DNA of 64,000 nt, taken from the NCBI GenBank assembly GCA_030141605.1, contig JAQGDQ010000013.1:510447-574446 (forward strand), in the 5' to 3' direction. Shown here in pieces: positions 56,401-64,000 of the stretch; the first letter of the stretch is position 1, and every line of letters starts with the position of its first letter. Made by a program: the position numbers and the translations under genes. The notes below the pieces were generated by a model. The model did no database searches and was not told the origin of the DNA. It saw only the letters and a program-made list of their open reading frames with translations. The stretch comes from Tubiluchus corallicola (Eukaryota > Priapulida > Priapulimorpha > Priapulimorphida > Tubiluchidae).

Positions 56401-58345
56401 TCTGTTCTTGTAAAATTTGACTAGGTGAAAGCAGCGACTCAAAATAAGCTATATCATCTTTGTTCAGTTCAGCAAAGTCGCTTCGATGAATATGTGGATA
56501 TCTAACGCTCGTTAAATCAACGTTAATGACTGTCCTAGACAAACAAAACGTCATTTTGACTTCCAATCAGAAAATGTTGCATTACCCATAGTTTACATTT
56601 AACTTTGGAAACATGACAAAACAGCTAAGTGGTCACTGAGTGTGCATAACAGCAAAAGTTAAGCAACACTGATAGTTGTCAGGAAATAAGCTGGTGATTG
56701 TCAAAAAAATGCATCTAACATCAATCGTAATGCTGTATTTGGCTGTTTACATCATTGAGAAGAGTAGGTTTGAATGCAGGTAAGACACTGCTACTGCTTT
56801 TACAGAGGATTATCATTGATAACGAAGTAGATGCTGGTGCTGCTACACCTATATTGTGTAGGCTTTGCTGTTGTTTATTGGATCTGACTTGCAAAGTTCA
56901 GAGCTTTTTGTTTTTAAAAGATTCTCAGCATGTCTTTACTGTCAATACCATCTTCAATATCTTTTATTTGCTATCTAAACCAGTAGGAGGAACAGCAACT
57001 GTTACATATACAGTTTGAAAAATTGCAGCAGTAGCTCTAACGTCATCACAATTACTGTACAGAAATTTACACTTTTGACCTTATGTTTAGTACCGGGTTA
57101 CAATGATAACAACACAACAGCATCAATTACTTATAAGAAAACCGGACAATTGATTAGACTCAATCTCGTTTTAATTTACTGTTAAAAATATACATTTTCT
57201 ACTCTATAAAAGTTACCAATTGTTTCTAATATTTGCCTAACTAACTTGTAAAGTGAATTAACGACAATTGAACATGGCTACCGCTTATGTCACAAGCTAA
57301 CCACAGTTTGTGCAATGGCGGGGATCTTCCTCCATATCAAGTACGTTAGTGTAAGCCAGGGGTGTGCAAATTGCGGCCCGCGGGCCACTTGCGGCCCGCC
57401 GAGAGAATTTGTGCAGCCCGCGAAGAGATTTGTCAACCTAATGAAAGTGCGGTCAGGGCGATTAATTGAGTGTATTCAGCTGAAGTCCGTGCCACGATCC
57501 CAAAGATAGTGCGGGTAGTTTTTTCTACTAGATCAGATGCCATTAACCCTTACAAGATGGTTGTAGCTTAATGTTACTGTAATACACAGACTGTGTGATA
57601 CACATTACTAATATGCATTGTAATGAAATTATCACTGTCTGTCCTGAAAGTAGAAATATATGGTTTGTAATATAAATTTTAATAACTTCTAAAATAGTTT
57701 CTTGAGTGTAGTAGTAATGATGTACGCAGGTATCGTCATTAGGCCTCGTCATCGTAAAAAACTCGTTATTAGGCCTTTCTGTACTTGGCTCCTTGATCAA
57801 ACTGCCTGTGGCCCGCAGGAATTGCGGGAAAGTTTAATGTGGCCCGGCTAGTCAGATAATTTGTACACCTTTGGTGTAAGCAAAGATTGCGATAAGACGC
57901 TGATGTGACGTCATGAAAAAATCTCTATATCACAGTGACATCATAGATGAACATTGCAGTTCATGATCATGTTTATCACGGCACCACGTCTATTTATCGG
58001 CCAAGCGAATGTGACAAAAGGTGCCACTGCTAGTCTTACTTAATGGATTCGCTGAGCCGTGTGTAGCCTTGAAAGTTTAACAAAATTCAACTTTTCAATA
58101 TTTTAAAACAAACTTTATTTTGAACTAATGTCTACACAATCGTCCAGTTTTCCTTTAAGGCAGAGGAAAATTCTGAATGCTTTCACAATTTTCTTGAAAA
58201 CTTTTTTCACAAAATGTGACAAGCACAACCTTATTTGTGAGGTAGAAAAGGTTTTATTCATTAAACGCCCGAAGGACGATCGATTTATCCTAGTACAATG
58301 GCGGATGTTCCAAGCAGCAAATCTGAGAACCTGTTTAACAAACAT
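42495..58345 (-). CDS. D2hgdh: D-2-hydroxyglutarate dehydrogenase, mitochondrial (D2HGDH)
   Basis: FAD enzyme of the mitochondrial matrix that oxidises D-2-hydroxyglutarate to 2-oxoglutarate and passes electrons to ETF. Exons on the - strand, 5' to 3': 58345-58230 (candidate presequence), 56534-56356, 54144-53947, 51854-51661, 50768-50600, 50413-50284, 47806-47650, then last exon B 42917-42495 or last exon A 45881-45462. All joins keep phase. With B the protein has 521 residues, equal to the human length; with A it has 520. FAD-binding_4 motifs: [43 protein letters not shown] and [13 protein letters not shown]. The C-terminal FAD-oxidase domain has [11 protein letters not shown] and SAEHG, the metal and substrate site. 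The introns are packed with MITEs and tandem repeats. Confidence 0.94.
43055..43275. repeat. Interspersed TTCGAAT repeat (family 4), copy 3
   Basis: Same layout and orientation as 16170-16390: AGGGTGAGCATT start, CGAATCGAATTGAATTT, TTTTAAAGATTTTCG, then CTTGATTTTGTTCTGCAGTAAAAAC. Confidence 0.7.
43329..43447. mobile_element. Short inverted-repeat element with CCCTAA-type core, copy 2
   Basis: GTTTACAATTCCCCACACAA at the left and TTTTGTGTATGGAATTGTAAAC at the right form an inverted repeat. The core is a run of degenerate telomere-like units (CCTAACC, ACCCTAA, CCCAATC). Confidence 0.8.
43560..44471 (-). other. D2HGDH intron segment with a family 1 transposon fragment
   Basis: Mostly featureless AT-rich sequence. 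44110-44185 is an inverted one-end fragment of DNA transposon family 1 (TTAACCTTTGACC...AACTGTGAAAAGGCTTA). Confidence 0.65.
44472..45372. mobile_element. Tigger/pogo-like MITE (family 5), copy 1, with internal tandem repeat
   Basis: Ends CAGTAAGTCCTCGCTTAATG and CGTTAAGCAAGCACTTACTG, with TA on both sides (44470-44471, 45373-45374). It shares internal text with 51872-53125 and 54413-55085. A 58-base tandem array (45129-45361) has grown near its right end. Confidence 0.85.
45129..45361. repeat. 58-bp tandem repeat, four copies, inside a MITE
   Basis: Units start at about 45129, 45188, 45246 and 45304, each with AGAAACAAG(G/T)TGTCAAA and GGTACGTCGCTAAACGGG. The unit is the MITE terminus (CGTTAAG...) multiplied. 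Confidence 0.95.
45462..45881 (-). CDS. D2hgdh: D2HGDH last exon A (duplicate, alternative)
   Basis: 139 residues plus stop, no frameshift or internal stop, acceptor TATGTAG and phase 0 as in exon B, so it can splice to 47650 in the same way. It reads [45 protein letters not shown] and ends [15 protein letters not shown]. The two middle residues of GHLGDGN are V-V, and the copy is one residue shorter near HR-DYIYY. No AATAAA or ATTAAA is seen on the - strand between its stop and the transposon at 45372. It is either a functional alternative last exon or a young duplicate still intact. Confidence 0.85.
   Translation of the reverse strand, partial: AIWALRDRIGEALFHEGYRYKFDVCLPTLQFYNLVLDMRERLSESVLTCCGFGHVVDGNLHLNMTSPQFDKLAFDKMVPYIYEWVVKRNGSISAEHGIGFHRDYIYYNKSKLAVNLMKRVKAIVDPKGILNPYKTLPEK
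46020..46680. repeat. Interspersed repeat family 3, copy 2
   Basis: Colinear and in the same orientation as 40575-41240 for nearly the full length, for example CTAAGCTGAGAAAATCCAAG and TTATGGACGGTTTTGGT. Confidence 0.85.
46690..47649 (-). other. D2HGDH intron segment with GT microsatellite
   Basis: Holds a (GT)n run at about 47397-47447. No exon is recognised. Confidence 0.7.
47650..47806 (-). CDS. D2hgdh: D2HGDH exon 7
   Basis: Reads [17 protein letters not shown]...[22 protein letters not shown], matching the human FYVLIETSGS segment of the C-terminal domain. Acceptor TTTTACAG, donor GTGTGC, phase 0 at its end, so it can join either last exon. Confidence 0.92.
47810..49780 (-). other. D2HGDH intron, nothing recognised
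   Basis: About 2 kb of AT-rich intron with a small (TTCTAACAC)n run near 49540-49590. No repeat boundary was assigned. Confidence 0.65.
49785..50215. repeat. Interspersed repeat family 3, partial copy 3
   Basis: Shares TTTTCTAGTTATTCTCATAT, TTTCTAAGCTGAGATAATCC, CCATTGTTTTTTATC and AAATTGACATTTGACCC with the other two copies. The middle is shortened. Confidence 0.75.
50284..50413 (-). CDS. D2hgdh: D2HGDH exon 6
   Basis: Reads [29 protein letters not shown], matching human [23 protein letters not shown]. Acceptor GTTTTAG, donor GTAAGC, ends in phase 2. Confidence 0.92.
50600..50768 (-). CDS. D2hgdh: D2HGDH exon 5
   Basis: Reads [20 protein letters not shown], then [19 protein letters not shown], the FAD-contacting core of the FAD_binding_4 domain. 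Donor GTATGG after CTAG. Confidence 0.94.
50980..51165. repeat. 31-bp tandem repeat, about six copies
   Basis: The unit is close to GTGACC(TG/AT)CAATCTTAATGAATAAGTCTCGC. It lies in the D2HGDH intron between exons 5 and 4. The unit sequence is unrelated to the 31-base satellite at 55295-55960. Confidence 0.93.
51661..51854 (-). CDS. D2hgdh: D2HGDH exon 4
   Basis: Reads [35 protein letters not shown] and [14 protein letters not shown], nearly identical to the human segment. Acceptor TTTTAG, donor GTGAGT. Confidence 0.95.
51872..53125. mobile_element. Tigger/pogo-like MITE (family 5), copy 2, interrupted by a hAT-like insertion
   Basis: Left end CAGTAAGTCCTCACTTAA after TA (51870-51871). The right end decays near CGTTAAGCGAGGAATTCATA. 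Its interior matches 54413-55085 on both sides of the insertion at 52401-52921. Confidence 0.75.
52401..52921. mobile_element. hAT-like non-autonomous element nested in a MITE
   Basis: Ends CAGTGGCAGCTCATAGC and GGAACCGCCACTG (CAGTGGCGGTTCC read inward), with inner GGGGGTGCTGC/GGGGTGCTGCAC. Flanking octamers CAGACAAA (52393-52400) and CAGATAAG (52922-52929) match at 6 of 8. The host element resumes with GAAACCACTAGCTAG before and AAGTGGTTTCACGCAATCAG after. Confidence 0.75.
53534..53880 (-). pseudogene. Duplicated, broken copy of D2HGDH exon 2 and its upstream intron
   Basis: Nearly identical to 56362-56694 over about 340 bases. The exon copy has lost one base (ATATAAAG against ATATTAAAG), shifting the frame, and the similarity stops just before the donor, which is missing. 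The flanking intron is also copied, with a ~14-base insertion (TTCACAGGTTACG). It lies downstream of exon 3, so it could not be used in order. The low divergence means the event is recent. Confidence 0.92.
53947..54144 (-). CDS. D2hgdh: D2HGDH exon 3
   Basis: Reads [20 protein letters not shown], then [20 protein letters not shown], the pyrophosphate-binding loop of the FAD domain. Acceptor TTTTGAAG, donor GTGAGT. Confidence 0.95.
54413..55085. mobile_element. Tigger/pogo-like MITE (family 5), copy 3, complete
   Basis: 673 bases with ends CAGTAAACTCTCGCTTAATG and CGTTAAGCGAGGACTTACTG, and TA on both sides (54411-54412, 55086-55087). This is the cleanest copy of the family here. Confidence 0.87.
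55295..55960. repeat. 31-bp satellite, 22 copies, with five-unit higher-order pattern
   Basis: The unit is close to GCACATAGTACAAAATATGC plus TAATTGCAGTA. I count 22 copies of CATAGTACAAA. The variants TGTGCTAATTGTAG (copies 4, 9, 14), TGCAT (6, 11) and GGACAT (8/9, 14) recur every five units, so amplification later proceeded in blocks of about 155 bases. It lies in the D2HGDH intron between exons 2 and 3. The frame over it ([10 protein letters not shown] repeated) is an artefact. Confidence 0.96.
56356..56534 (-). CDS. D2hgdh: D2HGDH exon 2
   Basis: Reads [20 protein letters not shown], then [12 protein letters not shown] and [10 protein letters not shown], matching the human N-terminal RERYPV...DLAAFERIV...NVDWLRTLRG. 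Acceptor TTGTCTAG at 56536-56535, donor GTATA at 56355-56354. This is the intact copy of the duplicated exon. Confidence 0.94.
57357..57873. mobile_element. hAT non-autonomous element with perfect 8-bp target duplication
   Basis: Ends CAGGGGTGTGCAAATT and AATTTGTACACCTTTG (inverted repeat, CAAAGGTGTACAAATT inward). GTGTAAGC is duplicated exactly at 57349-57356 and 57874-57881. The GC-rich subterminal GCGGCCCGCGGGCC is mirrored by GGCCCGCAGG/GGCCCGGC on the other side. 517 bases, no transposase. It lies in the first D2HGDH intron. Confidence 0.93.
58230..58345 (-). CDS. D2hgdh: D2HGDH exon 1, candidate mitochondrial presequence
   Basis: ATG at 58345-58343 opens 38 codons rich in Arg, Lys, Ser and Phe and without acidic residues ([12 protein letters not shown]..., [20 protein letters not shown]), as expected of a matrix-targeting sequence. 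It ends AAG|GTTGTG, a moderate donor, in phase 2, exactly what exon 2 needs. Using it gives a total length equal to human D2HGDH. No homology can be shown for such a segment, so this rests on composition, phase and length. Confidence 0.55.
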
Positions 58346-58512
58346 TATTGTAGAAGTGCTTCAAATATTCCACAGCTACTAGTCAGTGAAATTCAAACCC
58401 TAAAATAAACAACAAAAAAACGATATATGTAAGGCCTAGGCCTAGGCTATATACGTTAAAGTTTACACTACAGAATGTAAAAAAGACAAAAAGCATTTCA
58501 GTTGCACATTGA

Positions 58513-58775
58513 CAACATTCTATATGGTAGGCGCCGTTTATTAGACTTGTGGTTAATAGAATCAGTCGCCTAATTGACTCACAAACGTCTAGTACGGGCC
58601 ACTCCTATTCAAATGTATATAAAAACTGTCAGTAGATAACTCAAATACTCTGTATGTTTTGTTCACGTAGTTAAAATAAGATATTAGTGTATGACCAAAG
58701 AGCTTTACTGCCTTTATGTCATCTTTACTTTGCTTTTGTGGACTATAATATACGTAGAAACTATCATGTTAGCTA
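58513..58775. mobile_element. Tigger/pogo-like MITE (family 2), inverted partial copy
   Basis: Read on the - strand it follows 23430-23645: AGTATTTGAGTTATCTACTGACAG, then AGGAGTGGCCCGTACTAGACG and CAATTAGGCGACTGATTCTA. The terminal parts are missing. Confidence 0.75.
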
Positions 58776-61469
58776 CAGCTTTGTTTATAAGCAGGTACAG
58801 TATGTTTATCATATGTGCTAATATGTTAACGTAGCTGTTTTGCTTTGAATCTGTCACCCGCTTGTCCGCTGCAGTTAACCTCATTGTTTCTGGAAGCTAA
58901 ATATTTAAAAACTTCCCCAGTGGTTTGATTTTCACAGAGGAAACAAGATCATAACCAACTGCAGCTCAAGCACTAGGTGACTAGGTGTTTTGCATGAATA
59001 TGTACAGTATACAGCAACAGATTTTTTAACATTTTTATCATTATGAGAGTTTCATAAACCAACTTCTTCGTGAAGAAATTAAGTAACCGACCTCGCCTGA
59101 AATTTTTTGTGGTAATAATCAGATTTGTGTGATTTCTTTATTTTCTTTTTTTATTAATTCACTTATATAAATTAGTATTCTTAAATAATTTTACCTAGGA
59201 ATTTTGACGTTAATTTGTTTCTAAGCCGTCATTTAAAGCCTTTGCAAGGCATACTAAGGTGATGAGTGATGAGCCATACTTCTATAGTAGTAATAAACTA
59301 CAACCTTCAGCTAATTGAATCAGTTGATTAATTGGGTCAAAACACTTCCATCCCAAAGTAAGTCTATTAAGCGGCGTCTACTGTATTACCAACTTACTGA
59401 AATTCCTATCGCAAAATCTTATAAAATATTGTTTATGAAACTAAGATTATCTTCTCGAAAGCTATAAATCAAAACCGGTCGGTGGGAATGCACCCTTATG
59501 AAAACCGTCGTTTATGCAGGTAAGGAGCCTTCACTACGTTGTAAACTGAAAAATATGTGACAGAGGAATGGCCTTTTTAGCAAGACAGTACAACCAGGAT
59601 GAACACAGCTTAGTGTCTTCCTATAAGTTACTTGTAAAGGCTCACCACAAAACAAATTTAATTTAAATAAAATTTTGTTATATTTCGCATAAGGCCATTA
59701 TTACATACATTTTGTATATATGTTATCTAACTTTGTAATGGCAGACAGACTGTACAGTGTCTGAACCCGGACTCAATAAAAGTCACCTACCGCCCCAATA
59801 TTGAAAATTTGACTTATTGCACAAGAGTTTTAGATTAGTAAACCGATGGTGCTACAACCTGGTAATCTATTTGTAAAAGAACTGAAAACTGCCGGAAATA
59901 TATTTCATGATTGCTGTTAAAACGGGGTTATGTGTTTATCCTATTTTGAAGAAAACCTCGATATGTATTACTTTAATTGCCTGTGTTTTACTACTTTGAA
60001 CGTTTGACCCCTCAGATTATTTAGCCTACACCAAACACTGAGGCAACCAGAAAAGCAATGAATAGTCATGGTTATATCAAGCATTGCAATTCGCACTGGC
60101 TTTTTAGGACACATTTGGTTATGAAGATGTGAGATAAAATTAAATTCTCTGTTCTCCCACTCCTGACTAAGTGAATGCGGTATAATTATTAAATTAAATC
60201 TATCTCCATCGTAATTACTGTCATCGTGTACGGTCTGACATAATATAATAACATTATAGCACCACAATAATAAAAAATACCACACCTAAACTGGTCAGTT
60301 ACTTTTTTCGAAATCCCTTTTATGCTCATTTGTTACAATTAAAATCTTTTATCATAAATAAACGCACCTATAATCAAAAGTAAATATTTAATAATGTGTA
60401 CACAAAAATGACATAATTTACCCCAAAACACCAACAACACACTCTCTGGACGCAGCCATGTTCAACAGAAATCTTGCAATTGGTTTGTGTCTTTGCTACT
60501 CGCCCATAGACACAGTTTATACAATAGTATTACACACACACGACGTTTATACTATTGTTTAAACTGTGCCATGGACGTCTACTAATAAAGATATATCGTG
60601 GGCTCCGTGCCGTGGAAGCTGGACGTTAACATTATTCTCTCTGCAAAGAACACGTTGTAAAGTCTTAAACAACAACAATGGTAGTGGCATTAATAACATC
60701 AGTTACAACAATTAAGAGTCGCAAAGACAATTCATTTCAAAACAATAATGTATTTTGTCTGTGTTTACCACAGCTGCTCATTTTCAGTAATTACAATAGC
60801 TTGTGATCTGGATTTTCGTTAGCTGTCAATTTCATTAAGTAGTTATATAATTGTCCTGCAACATACACTGTGGACCTCAGTCCAAGCTTGTGGGATATAA
60901 CTTGCCAAACTATACAGTTGTTTAGGTTAAGATTACAGGTATATTATGGTATCTTATCCAATAGTGTATCCACATACTGGGCTGACTAAAGACAGATCCA
61001 ACTTTAAGTAAAGTTATAAGCAGAATAATGGCAACTGGGTAATAATGTCACTTAAATGATATGCGTCACTATACAGGTTGTAATATTATCTTTTGCTAAA
61101 GGGGTACAAAAACATTGCATTATAGTACTGAGTAACAATGTTAAACAAAATACTGTAGAATAAACAGAAAATTCACCATGTTTCCAATGACTAGTGTGAC
61201 CTGCATAACCTGCAGTCTTCAGGATTAATGAATAGAGCAAATCATTCTGAACTGAGTGGGCTGGAAATTCACCAGATCTCAACATAGCTGAATGCACAGG
61301 AGAGTGGTTCTGAAGAAAAAGCTAAAATAATCAAAATTTTACTGTTGATCAGTAATCAAAAAGAGATGAAAAACATGAAAAATCGATTAAAAGAGAAAAC
61401 CGTTTCCTGTGTACACCGATTGATAATGTGGACAGTTGGATACATTGGGTTAGTTCACAATAAGGCCAT
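58776..61469. other. Intergenic region between D2HGDH and small Maf
   Basis: No supported gene. A 26-base imperfect inverted repeat with an 18-base loop lies at 60504-60574. Short frames on both strands show no family resemblance. Confidence 0.55.
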
Positions 61470-62225
61470 CGATTAATCTAAAGAAGGATGTGTCAGGTCA
61501 GATTTCCTGTTATTTCTGGTAATTGAGTATTTGGAGTGGTGGACAACTAGAGGGGCAGAGTGACATGAAATGGAAGTACACATGATTCCTGAACTGGCAT
61601 TTGGGTTTTGCAGATGACATAGCACTGATGAATGTTTGAACATAATGCGGATGCAGACCACAAGGCTCAAGCGGGCATAAATCTTTTAATTCTGGGAAAT
61701 CATGCTTGGTTTATATATTACAGACGCGACAAGAAATAAGCTAAACTAACATAATCTTCTGGGAAAAAATAAAAAATACTGAAGTACCATATTGTATAAA
61801 ACTGTTTGTTATGTCAAACTGGAAAATTTATCGATCATACTTTCTGGTCAAAATTAAAATTTAGTATAGAATCATAATCTGTCTTCCATCTGAAATTTTT
61901 AGGAGTATGTTTGAACTTTCGAGATTCGAGGATTCAGATTCGACTGATATCTGATGATCGTCCAACACATCTTACAAATGCCTCACAACTCCCTAGCTAT
62001 ACACAGGGTGAGCGAGTGGAATATTCTAGAGGCATGCAGGCCTTTTTATTAGTGGCTGCCAGAAGAAATAAAAATTCCAATAAACATTCCAGTAAACTTT
62101 GTTTTGATTAAGGAGGTTTAATAAATTATACTACGCTAATATACATTATGAAACCTCTTTGGGGGCTTGGGCTGAGCACCGAGCAGCTGACTGTTTCGCA
62201 GTAGCGTGTGCTAAATAAATAAAAA
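61470..62225 (+). pseudogene. Probable degraded LINE remnant
   Basis: 61601-61630 reads LGFADDIALM, the reverse transcriptase catalytic box (FADD codons at 61607-61618), with stops on both sides. A possible 3' end at 62150-62225 finishes in AATAAATAAA. Whether the two parts belong to one insertion is not certain. Confidence 0.5.
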
Positions 62226-62765
62226 GATATCACCTATTGGATTTACAGAATAATCTAGAGAACGGAATCACGAAGCTACCGTACTAGTTCTGCTTACAAT
62301 TTACAAACTTACGAAAGTCTTATAATTAGTAAATTTCAGAAGAGCTTAGCGCTCCGAAATTTTCAGTAAATTGCCAAAATTGGCGGTTCTGTTCATGAAC
62401 TTAAAAGCAACCCAAGGTTAAGGTAAGGCTAACTTACTTAGAACCGCAACTATCAATCGTTTTCAGTGTTCTAAGACACCTTGAATAAATGGTATGGTTG
62501 ATGAAAAAATGATATTAATGCAGAGAAACCACATTACATCATTAGGTGCCGCTAAAACGAATGAAACGTCGCATTAATATACATTTACAAATAGGCCTAT
62601 CTAGTAATAAATGCTAGTAGAATGCAATTATAAACAAATCGCTAACATGGTATATCGTTAATTTTACCACATTATCTATCCTTAGGTTGCCTACTTGGTA
62701 GAGGAGTGTCAAGATTAATCTTATCTTTTTTAGTTGCAAGTCTCTTCAAATGTTAACTTATTGAA

Positions 62766-64000
62766 ATGGGGAAGACCACAAAAAAGATCAAAAAATCCAG
62801 AGTGGCAACTCGGAAGAAAGTTGATTTAGCGGTAAGATATATTCTTGATTCCATGTGTATTGACTTCCAGAAGTGATTACAGTTTGTAGCGAATAGTAAA
62901 TTTTCATTTTCAATAGTAGTGACAATAAGTAATTATTGTTACTGGCATACTACAGTTGAATGCTGGTAATACGATTCGGCTTGTATTGAAACTCTCAGTA
63001 CAATGATGATTTTATTATGGCCTCGCCACGGTTTATAATAAATCCTATGCAGTCACTGATGGTTAATATGAAACTCATCACTACACGCTGTTTTATATGG
63101 CATTTTTCATATTCCCGTCAATATGAACTCAATATAAAAAACCACTTGGAATACAATTTCTGGTGTGCCCGCCCCGTATAGACACTCTTCACTTGTTGCT
63201 AACCGTGACGATAACTCAGTAGATTGTTTTTGCAACTCAATACACATCATAACATAATGCATATACATAGTATCATGGCTAGGCCTACTGTTGATTTAAT
63301 CAATTAACTGTATAGATTAAAATGACACCAGTCAAATTATTAATTTCCAGAAAGACTTAGGCTTTCCACTCTGATAAAAATTTGACATTGTGGTTTAAAT
63401 TAGCCTATGTTTATTACTACCGGCTACTTACAGGTATCCAATTATACATGTACTATCGACTCACTGGCAGTTTGCTGTTTGTAATTTGTACTTGTGGGAA
63501 ATGAGGGTTAAACTAACTTAGATTACGTTCACTAATTAAAAGATAACAATGTAGAGGTTACAGGTGTCATATAATTTTTGTACCTTAGATAAAAATAACA
63601 GTAGGAGTTACTAGAAGTGTACGTAATGATTACTACGAAACATGCTTAATACGAAAAAATATCTGGGTCCCGTAAAAATCTTATTACTGGGATTCAACTA
63701 TATCATCCCACATAAAAGTTCTACAGTGTATACTTTGTGTATTTATCTCTAGGTAAAAAAAGAAGAACCCGACTTTCTCGGTCCAGAAGATTCCATCATT
63801 AGCGATGATGAGCTCGTGTTCTTACCGGTTCGAGAACTGAATAAACTTCTAAAAGGTCATCCGCGAAACAAAGTAATTTCGTTAAAACAAAGACGAAGAA
63901 CATTGAAAAATCGCGGCTATGCGGCTAGTTGCCGGACAAAACGAGTGGAGAAGATAGACACATTGCAAGAGCAAAAAGATAAATTGGACAAGGAAATACT
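62766..64000 (+). CDS. Small Maf bZIP transcription factor, first two coding exons (truncated by window end)
   Basis: Exon 62766-62831 (start context GAAATGG, basic N-terminus [12 protein letters not shown]) and exon 63753 onward join in phase 0 (acceptor TCTCTAG). The second exon has [19 protein letters not shown], the extended homology region, then [20 protein letters not shown], the Maf basic region, and the start of the leucine zipper ([16 protein letters not shown]). The short N-terminus without an acidic/proline activation domain marks it as a small Maf (MafF/G/K type), which dimerises with CNC proteins or itself on MARE sites. The rest of the zipper lies beyond the window. Confidence 0.94.
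62832..63752 (+). other. Small Maf intron 1
   Basis: GTAAGA donor at 62832, acceptor at 63751-63752. No repeat was assigned. Confidence 0.85.

Noticed and set aside
62150-62225. tRNA-derived SINE
   Set aside because: The block with AATAAATAAA at its end has no recognisable A and B boxes in proper spacing.
63491-63498. TGTGGGAA-type CSL binding site in the small Maf intron
   Set aside because: A single eight-base match in 64 kb is expected by chance and has no paired site nearby.

Overview
This window is animal nuclear DNA: AT-rich, full of introns with GT..AG boundaries, and crowded with small transposons, LINE remains and tandem repeats. The gene set is a metazoan one: Notch, nicastrin, small Maf and mitochondrial D-2-hydroxyglutarate dehydrogenase (D2HGDH). 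The proteins are clearly orthologous to vertebrate ones but diverged, introns are mostly 0.1-3 kb, and there is no vertebrate-type repeat landscape. I read it as an invertebrate and cannot settle the phylum from the sequence alone.

Layout. Positions 1-5278 hold no recognisable coding exon and are probably the 5' intron or flank of Notch. From 5279 to 27534 on the + strand lie 23 exons of one Notch receptor, all in a consistent reading phase (2458 residues visible, from the end of EGF1 to the stop codon). The missing part is the signal peptide and the start of EGF1. The receptor has EGF1-36 in vertebrate order, three LNRs, the heterodimerisation domain with a furin site, a transmembrane helix, RAM, ankyrin repeats and a C-terminal PEST-like tail. 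Convergent to it, on the - strand, is a 4-coumarate-CoA-ligase/luciferase-family acyl-CoA synthetase (28947-30557). A 6 kb repeat-rich intergenic stretch with a dead LINE follows. Nicastrin (two exons, 36699-39905, +) comes next. D2HGDH occupies 58345 down to 42495 on the - strand, with two intact alternative last exons and a broken copy of its second exon. The last two features are the first two exons of a small Maf bZIP gene (62766 to the window end, +).

How the genes relate. Notch is cleaved inside its membrane helix by gamma-secretase, and nicastrin is the large ectodomain subunit of that protease, so a substrate and a subunit of its protease lie about 9 kb apart on the same strand. D2HGDH, the acyl-CoA synthetase and small Maf are not known to join them in a pathway.

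The main points for a second look are: (1) the duplicated, intact C-terminal catalytic exon of D2HGDH, one copy with an altered GHLGDGN motif; (2) a five-copy tandem repeat that multiplied the end of the Notch LNR1 exon together with its splice donor; (3) a 22-copy 31-bp satellite with a five-unit higher-order pattern inside a D2HGDH intron; (4) several well-delimited non-autonomous DNA transposons with target-site duplications, one nested in another; (5) the Notch-nicastrin linkage. I found no RNA genes, CRISPR arrays or viral genes.
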